From assembly GCA_009775125.1 (NCBI GenBank), contig VSPD01000001.1, positions 117,865 to 181,864 of the forward strand: 64,000 nucleotides of DNA, read 5' to 3'. The notes below the pieces were generated by a model. The model did not search any database, was not told where the DNA came from, and worked only from the letters and a program-made list of their open reading frames with translations. The DNA comes from Muribaculaceae bacterium. Its GTDB lineage: Bacteria; Bacteroidota; Bacteroidia; Bacteroidales; Muribaculaceae. Position numbers and translations under genes: made by a program. Of the stretch, positions 26,733 through 35,577 are shown one piece after another (the stretch's first letter is position 1; each line of letters begins with the position of its first letter).

Positions 26733-28169
26733 ATGGACTCAACGCTTCATATCGACCAGGAACTGCAACAGACGCAGCGTTTATCGCCGCAACAGGTGCA
26801 ATTTGTGCGTATGCTGGAAATGAACACTCCCGAGATAGAGGATGAGGTGCGCCGGCAACTCGACGAGAATCCCGCGCTCGAAGCCGCAGAGACTTTTCAC
26901 GACACCACCGCCGACGATGCCGACGGCAAGCGATTCAACGAAAGCGCCGAGCAGCTCCAAAGAGCCGACTACCGCTCCGACGAAGACGCTCCTTCCTATC
27001 CGAGGGCTTACGAAAGCGCATCGGCGCAAGCCGACATCCCCGTTGCCGCCGACGGCCCCACCCTGCTCGAATCGCTGCGCACGCAAATCGGCGAGCTCGA
27101 CCTCGACGGCGCCACGCGCCAAGTCGCGCTGTATATAGCCGGCAACATCGAGGCCAACGGTTACCTCTCGCGCTCGCTCTCCGACATTGCCGACGACATA
27201 GCCTTCATTACCGGCATCGACGTGCCGCGCTCGATGCTCCATGCCGCCTTCGACGCCGTGCGCTCGCTCGACCCCCCGGGAGTCGGAGCCGTCGACCTCC
27301 GCGACTGCCTGCTCCTGCAACTGCGCCGCCGCGAGCCCAAGACCTTGACGACGCGTATCGCCATCGAAATTGTCGACAAATATTTCGACCTGTTCACCAA
27401 ACTCCATTTCGACCGCATACAGTCGCGCCTCGAACTGCAAGACGACACCGAATTCCGCCGGGCCATAGCGCTCATCCGTTCGCTCGACCCCAAGCCCGGC
27501 CACGGCGCAGAAAGCGAGTCGGCCTCCGACCGCCTGCGCCATATCACGCCCGACTTCGCCGTGGAATGTGACGACAACGGACGTTGCACCGTCACCGCTC
27601 TCAACCGGCTGCCGCAGTTGCAGATCGAATCATCATTCGACATCAACAGCGACACACCCGGACGCAACCCTGCGCAGCGCGAAGCCTTGGCCTTCATACG
27701 CCTGCGCCGCGACGAGGCCGAATCATTCATTGCCATGCTCCGCCGGCGCGGCGAGACACTGATGGCCGTGATGAACGCCATAGTAAGGCTTCAGCCCGAC
27801 TTTTTCCGCACCGGCCGCGAAGCCGACATACGCCCCATGATCCTGCGCGACATCGCTGCCGTGACAGGGCTCGAGCTGTCGGTAATATCCCGCGCCATGG
27901 CCGGAAAATACGTGGCCACCGAATCGGGCGTCTACCCGCTGCGCATGTTCCTGAACGAACGGCCAAAGGACGACACCGACGCTTCGTCGCACGCCATAGC
28001 CGATGCCCTGCGGAGCCTCATCGCCGAAGAAGACCCTCGCGCCCCGCTCTCCGACCAGGCCCTCACCGAGGCCATGAACGCCAAAGGATTCGACCTGGCA
28101 CGGCGCACCGTGGCAAAATACCGCGAACGCCTCGGCCTCCCCGTTGCCCGCCTCCGCAAAAAAACCTGA
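26733..28169 (+). CDS. rpoN: RNA polymerase sigma-54 factor
   Basis: Sigma-54, which directs polymerase to minus-24/minus-12 promoters and needs an AAA+ activator. 478 residues: region I is Gln/Leu-rich (IDQELQQTQRLSPQQVQFVRMLEMN, then DENPALE), the core-binding region follows (about 100-300), then the HTH (about 380-410) and the RpoN box ARRTVAKYRE at the C-terminus (about 455-464). It is the first gene of a same-strand run with PAP2, purE, ispG, M16 peptidase and ribD. No sigma-54 activator is encoded in this window. Confidence 0.97.
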   Translation: MDSTLHIDQELQQTQRLSPQQVQFVRMLEMNTPEIEDEVRRQLDENPALEAAETFHDTTADDADGKRFNESAEQLQRADYRSDEDAPSYPRAYESASAQADIPVAADGPTLLESLRTQIGELDLDGATRQVALYIAGNIEANGYLSRSLSDIADDIAFITGIDVPRSMLHAAFDAVRSLDPPGVGAVDLRDCLLLQLRRREPKTLTTRIAIEIVDKYFDLFTKLHFDRIQSRLELQDDTEFRRAIALIRSLDPKPGHGAESESASDRLRHITPDFAVECDDNGRCTVTALNRLPQLQIESSFDINSDTPGRNPAQREALAFIRLRRDEAESFIAMLRRRGETLMAVMNAIVRLQPDFFRTGREADIRPMILRDIAAVTGLELSVISRAMAGKYVATESGVYPLRMFLNERPKDDTDASSHAIADALRSLIAEEDPRAPLSDQALTEAMNAKGFDLARRTVAKYRERLGLPVARLRKKT

Positions 28170-28188
28170 CGAATGACTTATAGAACAG

Positions 28189-28254
28189 GATTCCTATGAA
28201 GCCTATGAATCCTAAGATTCCTAAAAGATAAAAGCTAAAAACTTCCCCACTGAA
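28189..28254. repeat. ATTCCTAAG-type spacer repeat
   Basis: Degenerate repeats of the type GATTCCTATGAAGCCTATGA and AATCCTAAGATTCCTAA, then AAAACTTCCCCACTG. The same kind of sequence lies upstream of the SRPBCC-side genes at 41136-41168. Confidence 0.6.
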
Positions 28255-28863
28255 ATGGAACAAATATCAAAATGGCTGTCGGCCGTATTCTCGCCCATAT
28301 TGATACCCACCTACGTTTTCGCAGGGGCATTATGGATTACGCCCCTTGCCGAAGCATCTGAACGCACCCGCCTTATCTCTGCCTTGGGCGTGTTCCTTAT
28401 CACCGCCATGATTCCGTTGGCAACGATAATCGTGCTCATGCGGCTGGGTAAAGTAAGCGACACGGCCATAACCGACCGCCGGCAACGCACCGTGCCGTTC
28501 ATCGTGGCCATACTCTCCTATGTGGGCGCCGCCCTGTATATCCGCGGCATACACGGGCCCGTGTGGGTAACGCTCTTTTTCCTCGGAGCCGCTGCCGCCG
28601 CCACATGCGCCCTGGCCATCAACACCCGCTGGAAAATCTCGGCCCATGCCACATCGATGGCCGGCATGACCACATTCTACGTATGGCTCACCACCCACGG
28701 GCTGTGCCTCTACGGGATGCTGCCCTGGATTTCGGGCTGCGTGCTGCTGTGCGGAGCCGTGGGCACGGCCCGTCTTGTGCTCGACAAGCACACCCCCGCC
28801 CAAGTATATGCCGGCTGGGCCCTCGGCGCGGCCTGCTGCACAGTCTTCCTCTCGCTTCTCTAA
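28255..28863 (+). CDS. PAP2-like membrane protein
   Basis: 202 residues with about six hydrophobic segments. The remaining traces of the PAP2 phosphatase signature are TDRRQRTVPF (motif 1 region), WKISAHATSMAGM (motif 2, normally PSGH) and TARLVLDKHTPAQVYAGW (motif 3, normally SR.. H.. D). Motif 3 keeps R and H, but the place of the catalytic Asp is taken by Gln or Tyr, and motif 2 has SAHA. It may therefore be a weak or altered lipid phosphatase acting at the inner membrane, perhaps on undecaprenyl pyrophosphate or a phosphatidyl substrate. It sits between rpoN and purE, separated by simple spacer repeats. Confidence 0.7.
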   Translation: MEQISKWLSAVFSPILIPTYVFAGALWITPLAEASERTRLISALGVFLITAMIPLATIIVLMRLGKVSDTAITDRRQRTVPFIVAILSYVGAALYIRGIHGPVWVTLFFLGAAAAATCALAINTRWKISAHATSMAGMTTFYVWLTTHGLCLYGMLPWISGCVLLCGAVGTARLVLDKHTPAQVYAGWALGAACCTVFLSLL

Positions 28864-28920
28864 AAACTTCCCAACTCCCCAACTACAAATTGTGCATTGT
28901 GCATCGTGCATTGTGCATTA
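28862..28920. repeat. CCCAACT spacer and TTGTGCA tandem repeat
   Basis: AACTTCCCAACTCCCCAACT followed by four near-identical ATTGTGC units (28889-28919), filling the gap before purE. Confidence 0.75.
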
Positions 28921-28932
28921 CATATAATAAAC

Positions 28933-29439
28933 ATGACTCCTATCGTAAGCATAATCATGGGCAGCACGTCGGATCTGCCGATCCTGCGTAAAGCCGCCGA
29001 TTTCCTCGAAAAGATGGAAATCCCCTTTGAGATGAACGCGCTCAGCGCCCACCGCACCCCCGCGCAAGTAGAAGAATTTTCACGCACGGCACGCGACCGT
29101 GGCATCAAGGTGATTATCGCCGCCGCCGGCATGGCCGCGGCTCTGCCCGGTGTAATCGCCGCCATGACCTCAATTCCGGTAATCGGCGTGCCTATCAATT
29201 CGTCGCTCGACGGCCAGGACGCCCTGCTGTCGATCGTGCAGATGCCTCCGGGCATACCTGTGGCCACGATGGGTATCAACGGCGCGATGAACGCCGCCAT
29301 CCTCGCCGTGAAAATCATCGCGCTTTCCGATGCCGACGTGGCCGAACGCCTCGACCGCTACCGCGAATCGCTCGCCGACAAGATTGTGAAAGCAAACGAA
29401 GAACTCGCAAAAATCGACACTTACCGCTTCAAAGTATGA
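28933..29439 (+). CDS. purE: N5-carboxyaminoimidazole ribonucleotide mutase
   Basis: Class I PurE, which rearranges N5-CAIR to CAIR in purine synthesis. From ATG 28933 it has 168 residues. Motifs: VSIIMGSTSDLPILRKA (phosphate and carboxylate site), EMNALSAHRTPAQV with the active-site His, AAAGMAAALPGVIAAMT, and VPINSSLDGQDALLSIVQMP. The frame is open 12 codons further upstream into the spacer repeat, which is not conserved protein. It overlaps ispG by 4 bp (ATGA). Confidence 0.97.
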   Translation: MTPIVSIIMGSTSDLPILRKAADFLEKMEIPFEMNALSAHRTPAQVEEFSRTARDRGIKVIIAAAGMAAALPGVIAAMTSIPVIGVPINSSLDGQDALLSIVQMPPGIPVATMGINGAMNAAILAVKIIALSDADVAERLDRYRESLADKIVKANEELAKIDTYRFKV

Positions 29440-30992
29440 AGTACAGATTCAGACGTCGCCCATCGTCGGAAGCGCATATCGGCAACGTGACTATCGGCGG
29501 CACATGGCCCATAGCCATACAGTCGATGACAAACACACCGACTCTCGACACCGACGCGTCGGCAGCCCAGGTGATACGCATCGCCGAAGCCGGCGCCGAC
29601 ATTGTGCGCCTTACCGCCCAGGGCGTGGCCCACGCCAAAAATCTCGAGAATATTCGCGCCAAGGTGCGCGAATACGGTATCGACGTGCCCCTCGTGGCCG
29701 ACATCCACTTCAACCCGGCGGCAGCCTTCGAGGCCGCGCGGCATGTGGAGAAGGTGCGCATCAACCCCGGCAATTTCGTCGACCCCGGCCGCACCTTCAA
29801 GCAGCTTGAATACACCGACGATGAATATGCCGCCGAACTTGCAAAAATCGAGGACAAGCTCGTGCCTCTGCTGCGCCTTTGCCGCGAACACTCCACGGCC
29901 CTGCGCATCGGCGTGAACCACGGCTCGCTGTCCGACCGCATCATGAGCCGCTACGGAGACACACCTGCCGGCATGGTGGAATCTGCCATGGAATTCCTGC
30001 GTGTGTGCGTAAAAGAAAATTTCACCGACGTGGTCATTTCCATCAAGGCCTCCAACGTGGTGGTAATGACACAGACAGTGCGCCTGCTTGTCGAGGCTAT
30101 GGATGCCGAAAACATGCACTTTCCGCTGCACCTTGGCGTTACCGAAGCCGGCGACGGCGAGGATGGCCGCGTGAAATCGGCCGTAGGCATCGGCTCTCTG
30201 CTTGCCGACGGCATCGGCGACACCATACGCGTATCGCTTAGCGAAGCCCCCGAGGCCGAAGTGCCCGTGGCCCAGGCCCTGCTCAGCCACATCGCCCGCA
30301 TGAAGGACGCGGAAATCAACTATGATCTTTCCAACTCCCCAACTTCCCAACTTCCCAACTCCCCCACTCCCGTGGCCGTAGGCGTCGACTTCGCCCCCGA
30401 CGCCATCCCCGAAGAATACGTAGTAGTCACAGCCGAGACAACCAACGCTCCAGCCGAGCTCAAAGGCAAGATTCTGCTTCTCGACGGCAGCCGCCCCGTA
30501 ATAGCACGAATCTCCTATCCCTCGGGACGCACTCTCGACGATGTTACGATTGCCGCCTCCGTAGACTTGGGCAAACTCTTGCTCGAGCACCTCGTCGACG
30601 GCATCTGGATCGACGCCCCGCATCTGCCCGCCGAGGCTTTGGCGTCGCTCTCGCTCTCAATCATGCAGGCCACGCGCCGCCGCATATCCAAGACAGAATA
30701 TATAGCATGCCCCGGATGCGGACGCACGCTGTTCGACCTGCCCGCGGCCCTTCACAAGGTGCGCGAGGCCACATCGCATCTGCCCGGCCTGAAAATTGCC
30801 GTGATGGGCTGCATCGTCAACGGCCCCGGCGAGATGGCCGACGCCGACTACGGCTATGTAGGCGCCGCCGCCGGCAACGTAAGCCTCTACAAAGGCAAGC
30901 AGTGCATGGTAAAGAACATCCCCACCGACGAGGCCCTGCCTCGCCTTATCCAACTGATAAAAGACAATGGCGACTGGACCGACCCCCGATGA
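29436..30992 (+). CDS. ispG: 4-hydroxy-3-methylbut-2-enyl-diphosphate synthase (flavodoxin)
   Basis: IspG/GcpE, a [4Fe-4S] enzyme reducing methylerythritol cyclodiphosphate to HMBPP in the MEP isoprenoid pathway. 518 residues. N-terminal TIM barrel: VTIGGTWPIAIQSMTNT, PLVADIHFNPAAAFEAA, RINPGNFVDPGR, LRIGVNHGSLSDRIMSRYGD. C-terminal cluster domain: C425 and C428 in ACPGCGRTLFDL, C459 in MGCIVNGPGEMADADYG. Between them is an insert of about 120 residues, as in plant and Bacteroidetes forms but shorter than their usual large domain. Residues 299-312 (SNSPTSQLPNSPTP) are encoded by the CCCAACTTCC spacer repeat. uppS and a polyprenyl synthase in this window use its products. Confidence 0.96.
   Translation: MKYRFRRRPSSEAHIGNVTIGGTWPIAIQSMTNTPTLDTDASAAQVIRIAEAGADIVRLTAQGVAHAKNLENIRAKVREYGIDVPLVADIHFNPAAAFEAARHVEKVRINPGNFVDPGRTFKQLEYTDDEYAAELAKIEDKLVPLLRLCREHSTALRIGVNHGSLSDRIMSRYGDTPAGMVESAMEFLRVCVKENFTDVVISIKASNVVVMTQTVRLLVEAMDAENMHFPLHLGVTEAGDGEDGRVKSAVGIGSLLADGIGDTIRVSLSEAPEAEVPVAQALLSHIARMKDAEINYDLSNSPTSQLPNSPTPVAVGVDFAPDAIPEEYVVVTAETTNAPAELKGKILLLDGSRPVIARISYPSGRTLDDVTIAASVDLGKLLLEHLVDGIWIDAPHLPAEALASLSLSIMQATRRRISKTEYIACPGCGRTLFDLPAALHKVREATSHLPGLKIAVMGCIVNGPGEMADADYGYVGAAAGNVSLYKGKQCMVKNIPTDEALPRLIQLIKDNGDWTDPR
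30330..30371. repeat. CCCAACTTCC spacer repeat in frame within ispG
   Basis: Four to five units of the CCAACTTCC type with CCCCCACTCCC at the end. It encodes residues 299-312 of IspG, at the junction of barrel and insert domain. Confidence 0.85.
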
Positions 30993-32193
30993 GGTGATGC
31001 TCACAACGCTTCCCTCGGGGCTGCGCGTGGTAACGCGCCGGTGCGAAGCCGCCGTGGAACACTGCGGCGTGGTGGCCGGCGTGGGCTCGCGCGACGACGA
31101 CGCACTTGCTCCCGGCATGGCTCATTTCGTGGAACACACGATTTTCAAAGGCACTGCCCGCCGCACATCGTCGCGTATAATCAACCGCATGGAGAGCGTC
31201 GGCGGCGAGCTCAACGCCTACACCACCAAGGAAGAGACCGTGGTGTTCACCGTGGCGCCGTCGGGCAACGCCGACCGCTCCCTCGAACTTGTGGCCGACC
31301 TCATCACCGGCTCGCAATTTCCCGAAAAGGAACTGGAAAAGGAGCGCGACGTGGTGTGCGACGAAATCGACAGCTATCTCGACTCCCCGGCCGATGCCGT
31401 GTTCGACGATTTCGAAGACATTATTTTTGCCGGAACACCTCTGGGCCACAACATATTAGGCACAAAAGAAGCCGTGCAGTCGTTCTCGCCGGAGCAATGC
31501 CGCGAATATCTGCGCAAATTCTACACTGCGCCAAATCTCGTGGTGTTCTATTCCGGCCCGCTCGCCCACGACAAAGCCGTGGCCAAAGTGGAAAAATACT
31601 TCGCCTCGCTCCCTGCGGAGCCTGCGCCGGCGCGCATCCGGGCCGAAATCAACCATGTATCGTTCAACGAAACACGCAACATTGGCTCGCACCAGGCCCA
31701 CACGGTAATGGGCGCGATTTTGCCCGACATGCACTCTCCCGAGCGATACGCCTACGCCCTGCTGTCGAACATTCTCGGAGGCCCGGGCATGAATTCGCTG
31801 CTGAACGTAGCCCTGCGCGAGAAACGCGGACTGGTATATTCCGTGGAGGCATCGTCGGCGTTTCTGTCCGACACCGGCCTGTTCACCATATATTTCGGAT
31901 GCGACCCCGACGATGCGTCGAGGTGCGCCCGTCTCGTTTCCGACACAATCCGCCGCACGGCCGGGCTTACCGACACACGCCTGCAACTCGCCAAAAAGCA
32001 ATACATGGGGCAGATGACCGTGGCGCGCGACAACCGCGAGAGCGTCATTATCTCCGCCGCCCGCAATGCCTTGTACTATAATAAAGTATATTCATTCCGG
32101 TCCGCTTTCGACAGAATCCACTCCGTCAGCACGGAAAATATCGTGGAAGCGACAGAAAATTTGTTAAATTTAAATAAGTTAATTTTTATTTAA
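30967..32193 (+). CDS. M16 family zinc peptidase
   Basis: 408 residues; pitrilysin/insulinase family, PqqL or mitochondrial processing peptidase-beta-like. The inverted zinc site HxxEH is at 53-57 (HFVEH), with the third ligand Glu in the KELEKERDVVCDEIDSY stretch. The second half (GPGMNSLLNVALREKRGLVY) is the R/Y pair of the substrate-binding half, which may come from a dimer partner. No signal peptide is seen, so cytoplasmic. The start at 30967 overlaps ispG by 26 bp; ATG 30997 is an alternative beginning just before the conserved LPSGLRVV. Role probably in peptide turnover. Confidence 0.92.
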   Translation: MATGPTPDEVMLTTLPSGLRVVTRRCEAAVEHCGVVAGVGSRDDDALAPGMAHFVEHTIFKGTARRTSSRIINRMESVGGELNAYTTKEETVVFTVAPSGNADRSLELVADLITGSQFPEKELEKERDVVCDEIDSYLDSPADAVFDDFEDIIFAGTPLGHNILGTKEAVQSFSPEQCREYLRKFYTAPNLVVFYSGPLAHDKAVAKVEKYFASLPAEPAPARIRAEINHVSFNETRNIGSHQAHTVMGAILPDMHSPERYAYALLSNILGGPGMNSLLNVALREKRGLVYSVEASSAFLSDTGLFTIYFGCDPDDASRCARLVSDTIRRTAGLTDTRLQLAKKQYMGQMTVARDNRESVIISAARNALYYNKVYSFRSAFDRIHSVSTENIVEATENLLNLNKLIFI

Positions 32194-32200
32194 TACAGAA

Positions 32201-33226
32201 ATGAAGATTGACGAGCAATATATGCGCCGGGCGCTGTCGCTTGCCCGCAACGGCTTGTTTCACGCATCGCCGAATCCCATGGTAGGAGCCGTGATAGTGG
32301 CCCCCGACGGGCGTATTATAGGCGAAGGCTGGCATCGCCGATGCGGCGAGGCCCATGCCGAGGTCAACGCCGTGCAGTCTGTCGCCGACACCGACCGTCC
32401 GCTGCTGCGCCAATCCACCATCTACGTCACCCTCGAGCCCTGCGCCCATTGGGGCCGCACCGGCCCGTGCGCACAACTCATTATCGACGAAGGAATTCCC
32501 AACGTCGTGGTAGGCACCACCGACCCCTTCTCGAAAGTAAACGGCAAAGGCATCTCGATGATGCGCGATGCCGGAATCAAAGTCAAAGTCGGCGTTCTCG
32601 AAAACGAGTGCCGGAGCCTGAACTGCAAGTTTTTCACGGCTCACACCCTCGGCCGCCCGTTCATCACCTTGAAATGGGCCCGCAGCGCCGACGGCTGGCT
32701 CGACTGCCGCCGCGAGCCCGACGAGCCGGCAGCCGAAATATCAACCCCTGTCACACGCGCTTTGGTACACCGCCTGCGCGCCACCCACGACGCCATCCTT
32801 GTCGGCTCCGGAACTATCGTGCTCGACCGCCCGCACCTCAACGTGCGCCACTGGGCCGGCCGCAATCCCCGCCCCGTGATACTCGACCGACGCAAACGCT
32901 TCTTCTCGCTCGACTACATTTCGCTCGCCGACCCCATAGTCTTCACCGACGACAACACGCTCGAAGAAAAGATGAAATTTCTTTACTCTCGCGGCATCAC
33001 ATCGGTGCTTGTGGAAGGCGGCTCTAAAATGCTCCATTCTTTCATCGAGGCCGGCCTCTGGGATGTGATGCGCGAGGAGATTGCCGAAGGCCTCGTTTTA
33101 GGCGACGAGGGATCGGCGCCCGCCCCTTCGCCCGGACAGGCCACTATGTTGGAAAGTGTTAAAATCGACGGAAATATCATTAATATATATTCGCAAAACA
33201 GCCTCGTTGACGTTAAAAACTTATAA
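32201..33226 (+). CDS. ribD: Riboflavin biosynthesis protein RibD
   Basis: Bifunctional deaminase/reductase for the second and third steps of riboflavin synthesis from GTP. 341 residues: the N-terminal CMP/dCMP-deaminase-type zinc site at H52-A-E54 (GEAHAEVNAV) with C81 and C90 (PCAHWGRTGPC), plus the substrate motif NPMVGAVIV; C-terminal RibD_C reductase from about 148 (RPFITLKWARSADGW, DAILVGSGTIVLDRPHLNVR, VLVEGGSKMLHSFI). It starts 7 bp after the M16 gene and ends the run that begins at rpoN. Firm call. Confidence 0.96.
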   Translation: MKIDEQYMRRALSLARNGLFHASPNPMVGAVIVAPDGRIIGEGWHRRCGEAHAEVNAVQSVADTDRPLLRQSTIYVTLEPCAHWGRTGPCAQLIIDEGIPNVVVGTTDPFSKVNGKGISMMRDAGIKVKVGVLENECRSLNCKFFTAHTLGRPFITLKWARSADGWLDCRREPDEPAAEISTPVTRALVHRLRATHDAILVGSGTIVLDRPHLNVRHWAGRNPRPVILDRRKRFFSLDYISLADPIVFTDDNTLEEKMKFLYSRGITSVLVEGGSKMLHSFIEAGLWDVMREEIAEGLVLGDEGSAPAPSPGQATMLESVKIDGNIINIYSQNSLVDVKNL

Positions 33227-33260
33227 AATTTGGATTTTTATCCACTTTTGTCGCAAACTC

Positions 33261-33292
33261 TTTGCCTATTTGCCGACGAAAGTTTAAATTTG
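33261..33292 (+). promoter_or_regulatory. Promoter of the envelope-biogenesis cluster
   Basis: TTTG (33261-33264), a 20-nt spacer, TAAATTTG (33285-33292), 41 nt before the lipoprotein start. It probably drives the lipoprotein, barrel protein, uppS and bamA genes. Confidence 0.85.
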
Positions 33293-33333
33293 CAGTTTGA
33301 AAACTAAAATCAATCGATACTGATTCAGTCACA

Positions 33334-34857
33334 ATGTTGAAAAATCTTTTCATAGCATCCATAATAGGTTTCGGAGCCTTGGCTTTTCACTCTTGCAATT
33401 CCGACTCCGATTCTCAATACACCTACGAGGAATCGTCGGCTGTGGCGGTAACTGCCTTTTCTCTCAACGACAACAAAAAAGTGCTCGACTCGCTCTCCAA
33501 CGTCTTTTTCTCAATCGACCTCGTATCTGCAAATATTTTCAACGCCGACTCCCTCCCTTACGGCACCAATGTGAGCCGCCTCGTGCCTTCGATTACGGCT
33601 TCTTCCGGCGCCTCGCTCGTGCAGCTCGAGTTTCCGCGTCCCGGAAAAAGCGACTCGATTGTAAACTATCTCACAAACTCCACCGACTCGATTGATTTCT
33701 CCAACGGCCCCGTGAAGCTGCGCGTACGCTCACAAAGCGGCGCAGTGGAGCGCGTCTACACCGTGAAAGTTAATGTCCACGCGGTCAAGCCCGACTCTCT
33801 CTGCTGGAAAGAGTTTACAGGCGGCAACATCGCTTGGCAGCACCCCACACTCGCTGCAAGGGGCGCGGCTCGCTGCGGCGACACGTTCTATGTCCTTTCA
33901 GCCGCCGACAACGGCTCTGCCTACGAAATGCTGTCGTCGACCGACGCCTTTACTGAGAATTCCGCTTCCGTGGCAGCTGATTTCAGCAGCTTCACACCCG
34001 ATGTGGAATCTCTCACCGGCACCGACAATGCCCTCTATATCCTCGCTTCCGACGGTCGCCTCATGAAATACGCCACCGGCGGCAGCTGGTCCGACACCGG
34101 CAGCCGTTTCCATGCGCTCTACGGCGCCTATGGCAACGAGGTGCTCGGCTCTGTCAACGATGAATCAGGCTGGCACATAAAGGCTTATCCCTCGGGCAAG
34201 ACTTATTCGCTCCCCGCAGGATGCCCCGTAGAAGCCACTTCGCAACTTTGCCTCTACACCCTGCCCATGGCCGAAGCGCCCATGGCCGTGATGCTCGGCG
34301 GACGCACCGTCGAAGGCAGCCTCTCTGCCGAAGCATGGGGTTTTGACGGCTCCACCTGGGCCATGATTTCCACCAAGACTATCCCTGATGCTCTTGAAGA
34401 CGTGGTCCTCGCCGACTACGACCTTTTCAACGTGCCCTCCAGCACATGGAGCCCCGTTAAATTCCCCGCTCTGGTGGCATTCGGCGGCCGACGCGCCAAT
34501 GGCTCCGTCAACCGCACTGTCTACTACACCTACGACCTGGGCATGACCTGGCGCAAGGCTCCCGAGCTCATGCAGCTCCCCTCCGACGTGCCTTCTTTCT
34601 ACGGCAATCGCGCTTTCGTCTTTGCCACTACTTCAAAGGCGAAATCACGCTCGTCAATGCTCTCCTGCTTCAATGTCAAAGGCTTGCCGGCCGGCGCCAT
34701 GGAAATAATGCCCGTGCGTTCACGTGCATCCGAGCCCATCACTGAATGGGAGGTGCCCGCAATATATTTCTTCGGCGGCCGTTACGCTTCGGGCGATGCA
34801 ATCCCCGCCACATGGAGAGCCCGCCTCATCCGCTACACATTCAAGCCCGTTCAGTAG
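33334..34857 (+). CDS. Lipoprotein, DUF6242-like (beta-propeller)
   Basis: 507 residues with a lipoprotein signal (MLKNLFIASIIGFGALAFHSC, acyl cysteine at 21). An N-terminal beta-sandwich (about 40-150, a cadherin-like or Ig-like module ending VYTVKVNVHAVKPDS) is followed by a series of kelch-like strands (LYILASDGRLMKYATGGSW, MAVMLGGRTVEGSLSAEAWG, ALVAFGGRRANGSVNRTVYYT, IYFFGGRYASGDAIPATWRA) that suggest a six- or seven-bladed propeller. The family resembles DUF6242 of Bacteroidales; this label is from memory. It opens the uppS-bamA cluster, so a part in outer-membrane assembly is conceivable but unproven. Confidence 0.75.
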   Translation: MLKNLFIASIIGFGALAFHSCNSDSDSQYTYEESSAVAVTAFSLNDNKKVLDSLSNVFFSIDLVSANIFNADSLPYGTNVSRLVPSITASSGASLVQLEFPRPGKSDSIVNYLTNSTDSIDFSNGPVKLRVRSQSGAVERVYTVKVNVHAVKPDSLCWKEFTGGNIAWQHPTLAARGAARCGDTFYVLSAADNGSAYEMLSSTDAFTENSASVAADFSSFTPDVESLTGTDNALYILASDGRLMKYATGGSWSDTGSRFHALYGAYGNEVLGSVNDESGWHIKAYPSGKTYSLPAGCPVEATSQLCLYTLPMAEAPMAVMLGGRTVEGSLSAEAWGFDGSTWAMISTKTIPDALEDVVLADYDLFNVPSSTWSPVKFPALVAFGGRRANGSVNRTVYYTYDLGMTWRKAPELMQLPSDVPSFYGNRAFVFATTSKAKSRSSMLSCFNVKGLPAGAMEIMPVRSRASEPITEWEVPAIYFFGGRYASGDAIPATWRARLIRYTFKPVQ

Positions 34858-34884
34858 CAAACTTCCAAACGCCCCCCTCCCCAC

Positions 34885-35577
34885 TTGAAAATCCAAATCC
34901 GAAATATTATCCTCATCACCTTATGTCTGCTGGCCGCTTCCTTTCACGGACGCGCCCAGGAGAACTTATATAAGTTCGACATCGGTGCATCCTTAGGCAT
35001 GAGCGGCTACCTTGGCGACGCCAACACTTCATCGCTGCTCAAACACCCCGGATTTGTGGGCGAAGGCTCGTTCCGCTACATAGCCAACACACGTTGGGCC
35101 ATAAGAGCCACGCTCGGCGTGCTCACCCTCAGCGGCGATACCCAAGACATGACCAACGTAAACCCCGGAGGAGCGCATTACTCGTTCTCTTCCACGGTCT
35201 ACGACCTCGGAGGCCGTGTCGAATTCAATTTCCTGCCCTATGGCATCGGCGAGACCTACAAAAAATTGTCGCGCATCTCGCCATACCTCACGGTTGGCGC
35301 CGGCGCATGCCTGTCGTCGTCGGGCGGCGAAACCGCCGTTGCCCCCACTCTGGTAATGGGCGCAGGCGTAAAATTCAAAATCAAACCCAGGCTCAACCTC
35401 ATGGCGGAATTCACCATGACAAAAGCCTTCGGAGATAAGGTCGACGGCCCCGTCCTCAACGACCTCACCGGCATTAAAACAAGTTTCTTCAAGAACACCG
35501 ACTGGTATTCACGCCTCACAGTCGGATTCTCTTACGAATTTGGCGAACGTTGCACAACCTGTCATTATGTCGACTGA
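34885..35577 (+). CDS. Outer-membrane beta-barrel protein, DUF6089-like
   Basis: 230 residues with a signal peptide (MKIQIRNIILITLCLLAASF.. RAQ) and alternating beta-strands ending in YSRLTVGFSYEFGERC, typical of small 8-stranded barrels. The start is TTG 34885; no ATG occurs before residue 39, so TTG is forced. Genes of this type (DUF6089) regularly stand before uppS and bamA in Bacteroidetes, which fits. It overlaps uppS by 11 bp. Function unknown; perhaps a structural outer-membrane protein linked to BamA activity. Confidence 0.8.
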   Translation: MKIQIRNIILITLCLLAASFHGRAQENLYKFDIGASLGMSGYLGDANTSSLLKHPGFVGEGSFRYIANTRWAIRATLGVLTLSGDTQDMTNVNPGGAHYSFSSTVYDLGGRVEFNFLPYGIGETYKKLSRISPYLTVGAGACLSSSGGETAVAPTLVMGAGVKFKIKPRLNLMAEFTMTKAFGDKVDGPVLNDLTGIKTSFFKNTDWYSRLTVGFSYEFGERCTTCHYVD

